A stretch of DNA of 64,000 bases from NCBI RefSeq assembly GCF_004006235.1, contig NZ_CP034753.1:3968001-4032000 (forward strand), given 5' to 3'. The notes beneath the pieces were generated by a model. It saw nothing but the letters and a program-made list of their open reading frames with translations. It did no database searches and was not told where the DNA came from. Shown here piece by piece: positions 17,708-25,737 of the stretch. How positions within the stretch are numbered: position 1 is the first letter of the stretch; every line of letters begins with the position of its first letter. A program made the position numbers and the translations under genes. Source of the stretch: Agromyces sp. LHK192. Lineage in GTDB: Bacteria > Actinomycetota > Actinomycetes > Actinomycetales > Microbacteriaceae.

Positions 17708-18313
17708 CTATCGTCCCGGCGAACCCGCGTCGGTGACGCCGACATCGGTGCGGTGGAAGTTCTGGAACGAGCGCGACGCGGTCGGCCCGCGCTGCCCCTG
17801 GTAACGGGAGCTGTACTCGGCCGAACCGTACGGCTTCTCGCTCGGCGATGACAGCCGGAAGAAGCACATCTGGCCGATCTTCATGCCCGGCCACAGCTTG
17901 ATCGGCAGCGTCGCGACGTTCGACAACTCGAGGGTGACGTGCCCCGTGAATCCGGGGTCGATGAAGCCGGCGGTCGAGTGGGTGAGCAGCCCGAGGCGGC
18001 CCAGCGAGCTCTTGCCCTCGAGTCGCGCCGCGACGTCGTCGGGCAGCGTCACGGCCTCATACGTCGACGCGAGCACGAACTCGCCCGGGTGCAGGATGAA
18101 CGCCTCCTCGGGCTTCACCTCGATGAGGTGCGTGAGCTCGGGCTGGTCCTCTGCCGGGTCGATGAACGGATACTTGTGGTTGTCGAACAGCCGGAAGTAC
18201 CGGTCGAGCCGCACGTCGATGCTGCTCGGCTGCAGCATCGACGGATCGGACGGCTCCAGACGGATGCGTCCGAGTTCGAGTTCGGCCCTGATATCGCGAT
18301 CGGAGAGCAGCAC
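17708..18313 (-). CDS. dcd: dCTP deaminase (likely bifunctional dCTP deaminase/dUTPase)
   Basis: A 201-residue trimeric enzyme of pyrimidine deoxynucleotide synthesis. It starts with GTG as (V)[11 protein letters not shown], the family N-terminus. Conserved blocks are [56 protein letters not shown] and a C-terminal [15 protein letters not shown] lid. Ser and Arg of EGKSSLGR and the Glu of TLELSN are catalytic in relatives. Close similarity to the mycobacterial enzyme suggests direct dCTP to dUMP conversion. Much longer open frame upstream is formed by the 27-bp repeats and is not coding. Confidence 0.95.
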   Translation of the reverse strand: MLLSDRDIRAELELGRIRLEPSDPSMLQPSSIDVRLDRYFRLFDNHKYPFIDPAEDQPELTHLIEVKPEEAFILHPGEFVLASTYEAVTLPDDVAARLEGKSSLGRLGLLTHSTAGFIDPGFTGHVTLELSNVATLPIKLWPGMKIGQMCFFRLSSPSEKPYGSAEYSSRYQGQRGPTASRSFQNFHRTDVGVTDAGSPGR

Positions 18314-18341
18314 GGGAGCCAGCCTACCGACGGGCGGTCCG

Positions 18342-18455
18342 CCCGGCGGTCGAGGAGCGAAGCCCCCGCCCGGCGGTCGATCAGCGAAGCCCCCGCCCGG
18401 CGGTCGAGTCGCGAAGCCCCCGCCCGGCGGTCGAGTCGCGAAGCGTATCGAGACC
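18342..18455. repeat. Four-copy 27-bp tandem repeat ending in an intergenic palindromic element
   Basis: Units start at 18342, 18369, 18396 and 18423. Each begins CCCGGCGGTCGA and the first three end GCGAAGCCCCCG. The last unit runs instead into GCGTATCGAGACC, the other arm of the GGTCGAG...CGTATCGAGACC element that also appears near 25.67 kb. The array fills the space between the lipoprotein stop and dcd. Confidence 0.85.
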
Positions 18456-19346
18456 TCAGTGCGGCGGCCGGAGCGCCTCGTCCGAGGCGAGCGCCGTGGA
18501 CGCCTGGCATCCGAGTTCTCCGGGCTCCAGTTGCACGCTCGACACGTGCAGGCGTTCGACCGTGCCGTCGTGCGCGCGGAGCAGGAGGCAGTCGTCGGGC
18601 GTTCCCATCGCCAGGCCGATCCGGTCGCCGTCGCGTTCGACGAGGACCTCGGCGGTGACCTCGCGCTCGCCCGTCGGCTGGTCGAGTCGCGACGTGATCT
18701 CCGCGGCGAGCGCCGGCGCAGGTGCATCGGCTTCGGCGCCCGCGAGCACCTCGGTCGCGACGGCCTCGGCGTTCGCCGGCACGACGATGATCGGCCGGGT
18801 GTCGGGTGCCGGCGTCACCGTCTCGAGCGGCTCGGGGCAGTCGACCGGGCGCGCGATGCCCGCATCGTCGTCCCACCCCGCGGTCGGACCCCACCTGGTG
18901 AGATCGATGCGCAGGCACCGCTCGGCCGTGCGTTCGTCACCGTCGGCGAAGCGGTGCGTCGTGCTCGCGAGCACGAGGGCGCCGACCGGTTCGTCCCACT
19001 GCTCCGCGTCGGATGCCTCGACGCCCACGAGCCGCAGCGCCGTGGCGTAGTCGGGCGAGCCGGGATCGAGCATCCCGTCGGGCTCGGCGCTCACCCCGGT
19101 GTCGGCGAGGAGCGGCACCGCCCGGCGCGCGTACTCCTGGATCGCGTCGACCGGATCGTGCAGGCCGACCTCCTGGGCGATGCCCGAGATGTCGCGTGCG
19201 ACCTGCGCCGCGTCCGCCTGGAGTCCGCGGTCGAGCCGGCCGTCGCCTCCGGCACCCGCGATCGCGGCGCATCCGCCCAGGCCGACGAGCGCGATCGCCA
19301 CCCCGGCCGACGCGGCGCCCGTGAAGATTCCCCTGCTCACCCGCAT
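18456..19346 (-). CDS. Lipoprotein of unknown function
   Basis: A 296-residue secreted lipoprotein. ATG 19346 begins [20 protein letters not shown], a signal peptide ending in the lipobox VGLGGC. The mature part is acidic and Ala-rich without recognised domain; four Cys residues (CLRIDL, DCPEP, DCLLL, GCQAS) may form disulphides. The frame is open 59 codons upstream but that part overlaps the tRNA gene and is not coding. No functional assignment is made. Confidence 0.8.
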   Translation of the reverse strand: MRVSRGIFTGAASAGVAIALVGLGGCAAIAGAGGDGRLDRGLQADAAQVARDISGIAQEVGLHDPVDAIQEYARRAVPLLADTGVSAEPDGMLDPGSPDYATALRLVGVEASDAEQWDEPVGALVLASTTHRFADGDERTAERCLRIDLTRWGPTAGWDDDAGIARPVDCPEPLETVTPAPDTRPIIVVPANAEAVATEVLAGAEADAPAPALAAEITSRLDQPTGEREVTAEVLVERDGDRIGLAMGTPDDCLLLRAHDGTVERLHVSSVQLEPGELGCQASTALASDEALRPPH

Positions 19347-19486
19347 GGGGCCAGCCTGCCGCAGGTCGCATGCCGGCGGCGGCATCGCGACGGCCGAGGG
19401 CCGTCTCCGTCGAGACGTGCCGGCGATGCGGCGGATCCGGCATCCGTTGCTAGCATGGTCAACGCTGCATCCCACGGATGCCGCTC

Positions 19487-19557
19487 GCCGATGTAGTTCA
19501 ATGGTAGAACTTCTGCTTCCCAAGCAGACAGCGCGGGTTCGATTCCCGTCATCGGCT
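19487..19557 (+). tRNA. tRNA-Gly (anticodon CCC)
   Basis: A 71-nt cloverleaf: acceptor GCCGATG/CATCGGC, D arm GTTC/GAAC, anticodon stem TCTGC/GCAGA with loop TTCCCAA (anticodon CCC at 19519-19521), T loop TTCGATT on a five-pair stem, discriminator T at 19557. CCA is not encoded. It reads GGG glycine codons. Confidence 0.97.
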
Positions 19558-19596
19558 CCGTCCGACGCTTCGCCGCCTCGTCCCGAGGCGTGCGCG

Positions 19597-20034
19597 TCAG
19601 CCCTTGCCCATCTGCTCCGCCTCCGCGCGTGTCTCAGCGAGCGATTCCTCGAGGATCACTCGCAGCGCGTCCCGGTCGACCCCGGTGAGCCGGGTCAGGT
19701 AGAGGCAGACCTTGCTCGACCGGTGCGGGCCGAGGTGCTCGAACAGCTCTTGCCGACGGTTTGCGAACTCCATCGGCAGGTAGACCGTGTGCTGCCGTGG
19801 CCCGGGCGCGAAGGCGAGCAGCGGCGAGCGCCCGCCGTGCCCGCTCTCGTAGCGATACTCGTACTCGCCGAACCCGACGATGCGGCCGGCCCAGACGACC
19901 GGTTCCTCGCCGCTGACGTCGGCGAAGAGGCGCAGGAGTTCATCGGCCTCGGCACGACGCGGGCCCGTGGCACGGTCGAGCACGACCTCGGCGGGCAGGT
20001 CCGACGGGGACATCGCGGGCTGCGTCTCGGCCAT
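19597..20034 (-). CDS. DUF1801 (YdhG-like) domain protein
   Basis: A 145-residue protein. ATGPRRAEADELLRLFADVSG, VVWAGRIVGFGEYEYRYESG and VYLPMEFANRRQELFEHLG follow the DUF1801/YdhG-CyaY-like fold, while the C-terminal LTRLTGVDRDALRVILEESL is typical of this group. Molecular function is unknown in the family. It stands alone between the tRNA gene and a methyltransferase. Confidence 0.85.
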   Translation of the reverse strand: MAETQPAMSPSDLPAEVVLDRATGPRRAEADELLRLFADVSGEEPVVWAGRIVGFGEYEYRYESGHGGRSPLLAFAPGPRQHTVYLPMEFANRRQELFEHLGPHRSSKVCLYLTRLTGVDRDALRVILEESLAETRAEAEQMGKG

Positions 20035-20134
20035 GTCGACTCCTCGAGATCGATCGGATGCCCCACGCTACCGCGCACCGCCGTCACGCCCGCCGCGGAC
20101 CGGACGACCGGCGCGCGCCGCGTACGATCGTCGG

Positions 20135-20827
20135 TCAGCGCCGACGCGCCAGCACGATTCCGTCGACGAAGGTGATCGCCTCACCGTCGGGTCGCGCCCC
20201 CTCGCGCTCGCGGACCTCGGCCACGACGACCTCCCAGGCGGCGGGGTCGAGCGCCAGCGCGGCGAGGTCCTCTGAGGGCGTCGGAAACTGGTGCCCCTCG
20301 TGCGATCGCCCATGCTCGGCGGCCGCCGATCCGGCGGGGGGTTCGGCGTGGGCCGTGATCAGGATGCTCCCGCCGGGGGCGACGAAGCCGGCCCCGCGTC
20401 TCAGGATCTCGTCCCGGGGAATCTCCGCAGGCCAGGACTGCAGGAACGACGCGGTCACGAGGTCGAACCGGGCGTCGGTCGTCCAATCGGCGAGGTCGGC
20501 CGCCTCGAGCGTCACGCGCTCACGGGGGATGCCCGCCGCGTCTGCGGCATCCCGGGCCCGTGCGATCGCGGTCGGCGACAGGTCGACGCCCGTCACCTCC
20601 CAGCCGTTCGACGCGAGCCAGACGACGTCGCCGCCCTCGCCGCAGCCGAGATCCAGCGCACGGCCGGGCGGCATCGCCGCGGCGACCTCGGCGAGGACCG
20701 CGTTCACCCGGCCGGTCCAGACGCGCTCCTCGTCGGCGTAGCGCGCCTCCCAGAACTCGGCGACCGATTGGTCGTGAGCAGGGTGATCGTTGCCGGGGTG
20801 ATCGTGAACGGCGTCGGTGTGCGGCAT
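20135..20827 (-). CDS. Class I SAM-dependent methyltransferase
   Basis: A 230-residue methyltransferase. Motif I is RALDLGCGEGGDVVWLA near residue 57, followed by VTGVDLSPTAIARARDAA (motif II), and ASFLQSWPAEI; the C-terminal GREDL-type segment is replaced by VVVAEVREREGARPDGEAI. The N-terminus is His/Asp-rich (HTDAVHDHPGNDHPAHDQ), resembling tellurite/thiopurine-type relatives that begin with FWEARYADEERVWTGRVN. The FWE..Y....WTGR.N segment is typical of TehB-like actinobacterial proteins. Substrate unknown. Confidence 0.85.
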   Translation of the reverse strand: MPHTDAVHDHPGNDHPAHDQSVAEFWEARYADEERVWTGRVNAVLAEVAAAMPPGRALDLGCGEGGDVVWLASNGWEVTGVDLSPTAIARARDAADAAGIPRERVTLEAADLADWTTDARFDLVTASFLQSWPAEIPRDEILRRGAGFVAPGGSILITAHAEPPAGSAAAEHGRSHEGHQFPTPSEDLAALALDPAAWEVVVAEVREREGARPDGEAITFVDGIVLARRR

Positions 20828-20889
20828 CCGACCACTCCACCCCCGGCATCACCCGGGACGCAACCCGGATTGCCGAACCGGCAACCGAG

Positions 20890-21744
20890 CTACGCCGCGT
20901 CCCGGAGGAACGGCGCCTCGCGCATCCCGTCCGCGTCGAGCGTCACCACCGTGGATTCCTCGATCTCGACGAACGCGCCAGGCAGGTCGGTCAACGGCTC
21001 CGACACGACGACGCGCGCGCCCGCGTCGAACACGCGCAACCGCTCCATGTCGGGATACATCGCCTGGAGCGTCGCCATGTCGGCCGAGGCGAAGAGCGTC
21101 CGGGTGCGGTGCATCGTCGAGTAGCGGAACGCCCACATGGTCTGCCCATCGGAGACGGCGAACGTGCCCTGCACCGCGTCGCGGATGCCGTGGGCGTCCG
21201 CGATCTCCTCGATCCGGCGGACCGCCCGACCGAGCCCGGCGACCGGGTCGTCCTGCAGCCCGTACGTGATCGCCAGGTAGAACACGAGCTCCGAGTCGGT
21301 CGTGCCGTGCACGAGCGGGAACAGCTCGGGATCGAGCGCGAGCATCAGGTCACGCCGCATGCGCGAGAGATGCGCGAGCGCGCCGTTGTGCATGAACAGC
21401 CACTTCCCGTGACGGAACGGATGGCAGTTGGTCTGCTGGATCGGCGGGCCCGCCGCCGCCCGCACGTGCGCGAAGAACAACGGCGACTCGATCGCCCGCG
21501 TCAGCTCGCGCAGGTTCTCGTCGTGCCACGCCGGCTCGATGCTGTGGAACAGCGCCGGCTCCACCGCCGACCCCGGCGGCGCGGCATCCGTCATCGGATA
21601 CCAGCCGACGCCGAACCCGTCGCCGTTGACCGGCTCGGCACCGAGCGGCGAGTTCAACGACTGCGCGACGAGCGAATGCCTGGTGTCGAGGATCAACAGC
21701 GCGGGGCGGATCGCCGCCCCCGAATACGCCAGCCACCGGCACAT
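20890..21744 (-). CDS. Class II glutamine amidotransferase
   Basis: A 284-residue YafJ/EgtC-like Ntn glutaminase. It begins MCRWLAYSG, with Cys2 as nucleophile after Met removal. Other typical elements are HSLVAQSLN, FFAHVRAA, TNCHPFRHGKWLFMHNGAL near residue 105-125 and GTTDSELVFYL. These proteins hydrolyse glutamine or gamma-glutamyl compounds; EgtC acts in ergothioneine biosynthesis but no other egt gene is near, so only the class is assigned. Confidence 0.9.
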   Translation of the reverse strand: MCRWLAYSGAAIRPALLILDTRHSLVAQSLNSPLGAEPVNGDGFGVGWYPMTDAAPPGSAVEPALFHSIEPAWHDENLRELTRAIESPLFFAHVRAAAGPPIQQTNCHPFRHGKWLFMHNGALAHLSRMRRDLMLALDPELFPLVHGTTDSELVFYLAITYGLQDDPVAGLGRAVRRIEEIADAHGIRDAVQGTFAVSDGQTMWAFRYSTMHRTRTLFASADMATLQAMYPDMERLRVFDAGARVVVSEPLTDLPGAFVEIEESTVVTLDADGMREAPFLRDAA

Positions 21745-21781
21745 CTCGAACCTCCTCCGGTCGGCGCGACCTCGGCGCCCG

Positions 21782-23065
21782 CTACGCCGCGGGCGTGGAG
21801 CACCTCGCGCTCTGGGTCATCTTCTCCCTGGCCTGTTCGACCGACCACGGCAGCTCGATCAGCGGCTGGGCCTGCCCTTCCGCGGCGGGCAGCTTCGACG
21901 CGATGGACGCCAACGCGAACGACGCCTCGCGGATGAAGTCCTGCCCCGAACTGGAGTTGTTCACCGAGATGACGACGGTGAGGCCCGTCTCGGGGTCCGA
22001 GAAGGCCGCGGTCAAGACGCCGACGGTCGCGCTCGCGGTGCCGCGCAGCGGCCCGTACTGCGTGCCGCCGATACCCTGCGAGACCCACGGCGCCGCGCCG
22101 GGAACCAGCTCCGTGGCCCACTGCTCGCGGTACGAATGCTCGCCGACGAGCGCGCCGCCCGCGTTCGCCTGGGCGAGCACGACGGCGTCGTCGAGCGACG
22201 ACACGAGACCGGATGCCTCCCCGCCCATCGAACTCGACTGCCGCGAGTCGTCGACGCGCGCCGCGCAGTCGGGAGCGCCGTCGGCGCCGGGCGGCGACAC
22301 GTACGCGCCGATCACCCCGTCCGGCGCGACGGTGTCGGCCGCGGGCAGCTCCGTGTCCTCGAGGTCGAGCGGCTCGAGCACGTACTGGCGGACCAGGTCG
22401 TTCCAGTCCCGGTGCGACGCGCGCTCGAGCGCGACCGCGAGCAGCAGCAGGCCCGTGTCGGAGTACGAGTACAGCTGGCCGGGCGCGCCCACCCGGTCGC
22501 GTGCGACCCCGGCCGAGATCAACTCGATCCGCGACCACACCCGCTCGGGGTTGTGGATGAAGTGGGCGTACAGCGACGGGCGGTAGTCGGCGAGTCCGGA
22601 CTCGTGGCTGCAGAGCTGCTCGAGCGTGATCCCGTCGAGACCGGGCATGTCGTCCACGTACTGTCCGACCTGGTCGTCGAGTGCCACGGTGCCGGCATCC
22701 ACGAGGCGCATCAGCAGCAGGCAGGTCACCATCGACGACACGCCCGCCATCCGGAACCTGCTGTCCGGGGTCGTCGTCGCGGCGCCCTCGTCGAAGCCGA
22801 CGACGCCGACCGCGCCCGACCAGTCGCCGGCCCACGGCGCGGAGACGGATGCCACTCCGCCGCTCGACCCGCTCAAGGCCACGGCGTCGACGAGCACCTG
22901 CTGGAGCGCCGCCGCCGGATCGCCGGTCACCTCGGCGTCGACGCCGTCGTAGCGTGCCGCCGGATCGACCGATCCGCCGGTGCATCCGGACAGCGCGAAG
23001 ACGGCAGCGACCATCGCCGCGATCGCCGCGATCCCCCTGCGGCGTCGATCCCCCGATCGGCCCAC
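21782..23065 (-). CDS. Lipoprotein of the class C beta-lactamase/serine-hydrolase fold, catalytic residues missing
   Basis: A 427-residue exported lipoprotein (GTG start; lipobox LSGC with Cys28) with the beta-lactamase-like fold: DSRFRMAGVSSM, VALDDQVGQYV, LCSHESGLADY, YSYSDTGLLLLA and TVVISVNNSS. In active relatives the first block reads S-x-x-K; here the serine and lysine positions are Gly108 and Ser111, and the Y-x-N tyrosine block reads Y201-S-D203. The fold is clear but the enzyme should be inactive as a serine hydrolase. A role in binding or as inactive paralogue is possible. AAGGGGGGC precedes the start. Confidence 0.8.
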   Translation of the reverse strand: MGRSGDRRRRGIAAIAAMVAAVFALSGCTGGSVDPAARYDGVDAEVTGDPAAALQQVLVDAVALSGSSGGVASVSAPWAGDWSGAVGVVGFDEGAATTTPDSRFRMAGVSSMVTCLLLMRLVDAGTVALDDQVGQYVDDMPGLDGITLEQLCSHESGLADYRPSLYAHFIHNPERVWSRIELISAGVARDRVGAPGQLYSYSDTGLLLLAVALERASHRDWNDLVRQYVLEPLDLEDTELPAADTVAPDGVIGAYVSPPGADGAPDCAARVDDSRQSSSMGGEASGLVSSLDDAVVLAQANAGGALVGEHSYREQWATELVPGAAPWVSQGIGGTQYGPLRGTASATVGVLTAAFSDPETGLTVVISVNNSSSGQDFIREASFALASIASKLPAAEGQAQPLIELPWSVEQAREKMTQSARCSTPAA

Positions 23066-23164
23066 GCAAGCCCCCCTTGCCGGTTTTCGCCGATTCTAAC
23101 CCGCGCGGATGACCTCCCCCGTCACCCTCGAGGAGGAGATCCGGCAGTCCGGGCCGGACGGTGC

Positions 23165-24481
23165 TCAGCCGCCCGGCACGCGGCCGATCTCGCGCAGCGC
23201 GCCCGACATGAACCGCTCGACGTTCGGATCGACGATGATGTCGTTCGGCCGCAACGGTCGCGACAGGTACAGCCCCTCGAGGCTCGTCAGCCGGCTGAGC
23301 GCCACGTAGGTCTGCCCCGGGCTGAAGACGCGGGCGCCCAGGTCGACGATCGCCGTGTCGTAGCTGGCGCCCTGCGACTTGTGGATCGTGACCGCCCACG
23401 CGAGCCGCAGCGGGAACTGCGTGAACTCGGCGACGATCTCCTTCTCGAGGCGCTTGCGCCCCGCGTCCCACGAGTAGCGGTATTTCTCCCAGGTCGCCGG
23501 TTCGACCTCGTGCTCCTCGCCGTCGACGGCGACCCGCACCTCGCGCGCCAGCGACGTCACCGTGCCGATCGTGCCGTTCACCCACCTCGGCCCGTCGCCG
23601 CGCACCATCGTGTCGTTGCGGAGGAACATCACCTGCGCGCCGACCTTCAGCTCGAGCCGCTCCTCGGCGGGGAACGCGCGGCCGCCGAAATCGCCGTTCA
23701 CATCCGCCTCGTTCGCCTGCGACTGCCCCGGCAACCGGTGCAGCTGGGTGCGATTGATGCGGTTGACCGCGTCGTTGCGCGTCGCGAGGGTGATCGCGCC
23801 GTGCTCGGGAAGCGGCCGCCGAGCGCCCGTCGTGTTGAGCACGCCCGCGATCTCGGCGGTCACCATGCCGTGGCGGACCGCGTTCAGCATGTGCTTGAAC
23901 GCGTCGTCGTGCTGCCGGTGCACCTCGCCGAGTTCGTAGATGCGCAGGGATGCCTCGTCCCACACCTTCGCGTCGAAGAACCAGAGCGAGCGGTACGTGT
24001 CCTGGAAGTACCGCCGCTCGTCGCCGTCCCCGGGCACCGGTGCGAGCTGGTACGGATCGCCGAAGAGCACGACCTGCGCACCGCCGAACGGTTCGGTCGG
24101 CCGCTGGCGCGCCTGCCGGAGCGACCGGTCCATGGCGTCCATCAGGTCGGCGTTGACCATCGACACCTCGTCGACGACGAGCGTGTCCATGGCGTTCAGG
24201 ATCTTGCGGACCGCGTCGTTCTGCTCGATGTCGTGGTCGGCGATGAGCCCGATCGGCAGGCGGAACAGCGAGTGGATCGTCTGTCCGCCGACGTTCAGCG
24301 CGGCCACGCCGGTCGGTGCGCAGATGACGATCTGCTTCTGCGTGTGCCAGTTCAGGTGCGTGAGCAGCGTCGACTTGCCCGTTCCGGCACGACCCGTGAC
24401 GAACACGTGCTCGCGCGTGTGCTCGATCGCGTCGAACACCGCCGCCTGCTCCGGGGTCAGGGTCACGTCGGGCACGGTCAA
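23165..24481 (-). CDS. Pif1/RecD-like DNA helicase (AAA domain)
   Basis: A 438-residue SF1B helicase. Walker A is VTGRAGTGKST near residue 28, motif II DEVSMVNADLMD near 103, then VVLFGDPYQLAPVPG, and late motifs VTIHKSQGASYD and YVALSRLTSLEGLYLSRPL. The size and motif set match the bacterial Pif1 branch. The start is TTG 24481 or the GTG two codons later; no convincing ribosome site was seen. It sits divergent from the membrane-anchored protein gene. Likely role is unwinding of forks or G-rich DNA; inference from family. Confidence 0.9.
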   Translation of the reverse strand: MTVPDVTLTPEQAAVFDAIEHTREHVFVTGRAGTGKSTLLTHLNWHTQKQIVICAPTGVAALNVGGQTIHSLFRLPIGLIADHDIEQNDAVRKILNAMDTLVVDEVSMVNADLMDAMDRSLRQARQRPTEPFGGAQVVLFGDPYQLAPVPGDGDERRYFQDTYRSLWFFDAKVWDEASLRIYELGEVHRQHDDAFKHMLNAVRHGMVTAEIAGVLNTTGARRPLPEHGAITLATRNDAVNRINRTQLHRLPGQSQANEADVNGDFGGRAFPAEERLELKVGAQVMFLRNDTMVRGDGPRWVNGTIGTVTSLAREVRVAVDGEEHEVEPATWEKYRYSWDAGRKRLEKEIVAEFTQFPLRLAWAVTIHKSQGASYDTAIVDLGARVFSPGQTYVALSRLTSLEGLYLSRPLRPNDIIVDPNVERFMSGALREIGRVPGG

Positions 24482-24607
24482 CTGTAACCCCGCGTTCCTG
24501 GCGCGCGGCGGAGCATCCGACCGGCCGTGGACACCGTCGCGACGCCTGTGGACAGGAGCTCACAAGGCTCGGAATCGGCTCAGGCCCTCCGACATAGACT
24601 TGGGCGG

Positions 24608-25654
24608 GTGGGGAGCCGGACGGATCGCAGCGGGCGCGTGTCGTGGCTCGCCGTGCTCGGCTGGACCGGCCTCGCAGCCATGCTCGTCGGGGCGTTCTTC
24701 GCCGCGCTCGGCTCGCTCAACCAGACGGTCTACGGCGCGTCCAGCTTCGTCGAGCGCTATCTCGAGGCGATCGCGGAGGACGACATCACCCGTGCGGCCA
24801 CGACGCCGGGCGTCGCGCTCGACGCCGAGGAGCTGGCCGCGGCGGGCCTCCCCGCCGACATCTCGACGGCCATGCAGCGATCGGGCGTCGTGGAGAGCGG
24901 CCCGGAGGACATCCACATCGTCGAGGAGGTCGCAAACGACGACGGCACGCGAACCGTCACCGCCACCTACCGCCTGCAGGCCGCGATCATCACGACGACG
25001 TTCGACGTCCGCCCGATCGACCCGCTGTACGGCGTGCTCAACCGCTGGGAGTTCGAGACCAGCCCGCTCGCGATCGTGGACGTGACCGCCGCGCACCATC
25101 CGTTCTTCACCGTCGGATCGCTCACCCTCGACACCCGCGCCCTCAAGACGGGCGACGAGTTGGCCGCGTTCGTGCAGACGACGCCGTACCTCGTGATCGC
25201 CCCGGCGGTCTACTCGTTCGACTACGACGACGAACTGCTGACCGCGCAGGAGGTCGAGCTCGCCGTCGAACCGTCGACGCGTACCGCCGTCACCGTCGAC
25301 GCGCAGGCGACGCCGGTGTTCGCCGAACGGGTGCAGACGCAGGTCGACCAGTTCCTGCAGAATTGCGCCGACCAGGTGACGCTCTACCCGACGGACTGCC
25401 CCTTCGGCATCGACATCTCCGACCGGGTCATCGGCGACCCGGCATGGTCGATCTCGGCGTTCCCCGTCGTCACGCTCGTCCCCGGCGAATCGGCCTTCGA
25501 GATGCCTGCCACTGCGGGCGTCGCCCACATCACCGTCGACCTCCAGTCGCTCTTCGACGGCGACGAGTTCACCTTCGAGGAGGACCGCACGTTCACGATC
25601 GCGCTCGACGCCCGGATCAGGGCCGACGGCTCGATCGCCGTGCAGCTGAAGTAG
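24608..25654 (+). CDS. Membrane-anchored protein of unknown function
   Basis: A 348-residue protein with a single N-terminal membrane helix (VLGWTGLAAMLVGAFFAALG) and a large extracytoplasmic part without recognised domain; two Cys residues lie close together in NCADQVTLYPTDCPF. GTG 24608 is chosen because TAGACT (24595-24600), a plausible -10, lies 7 bases before it, fitting a leaderless message; an ATG at 24527 is in frame and would add 27 residues. It is divergent from the helicase gene. The transcript is followed by a repeat element at about 25.67 kb. Confidence 0.7.
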   Translation: MGSRTDRSGRVSWLAVLGWTGLAAMLVGAFFAALGSLNQTVYGASSFVERYLEAIAEDDITRAATTPGVALDAEELAAAGLPADISTAMQRSGVVESGPEDIHIVEEVANDDGTRTVTATYRLQAAIITTTFDVRPIDPLYGVLNRWEFETSPLAIVDVTAAHHPFFTVGSLTLDTRALKTGDELAAFVQTTPYLVIAPAVYSFDYDDELLTAQEVELAVEPSTRTAVTVDAQATPVFAERVQTQVDQFLQNCADQVTLYPTDCPFGIDISDRVIGDPAWSISAFPVVTLVPGESAFEMPATAGVAHITVDLQSLFDGDEFTFEEDRTFTIALDARIRADGSIAVQLK

Positions 25655-25668
25655 CGGCACCCCCACCG

Positions 25669-25737
25669 GTGATCGAGTAGGGAGCGCAGCGACCGTATCG
25701 AGATCGAGTCGCTCGGCCTCGAGACGCCTTTTCGGCG
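25669..25737. repeat. Intergenic palindromic repeat, copy 2
   Basis: GATCGAGTAGGGAGC followed after a few bases by GACCGTATCGAGATC: the same GTCGAGTAG...CGTATCGAGACC type as at 18423-18455. Arms are partly complementary. It lies between the convergent ends of the membrane-anchored protein gene and the copD/ctaG gene and may act as bidirectional terminator. Confidence 0.6.

Noticed and set aside
18342..18455. CRISPR array
   Set aside because: The 27-bp units are directly tandem without spacers and no cas gene is present.
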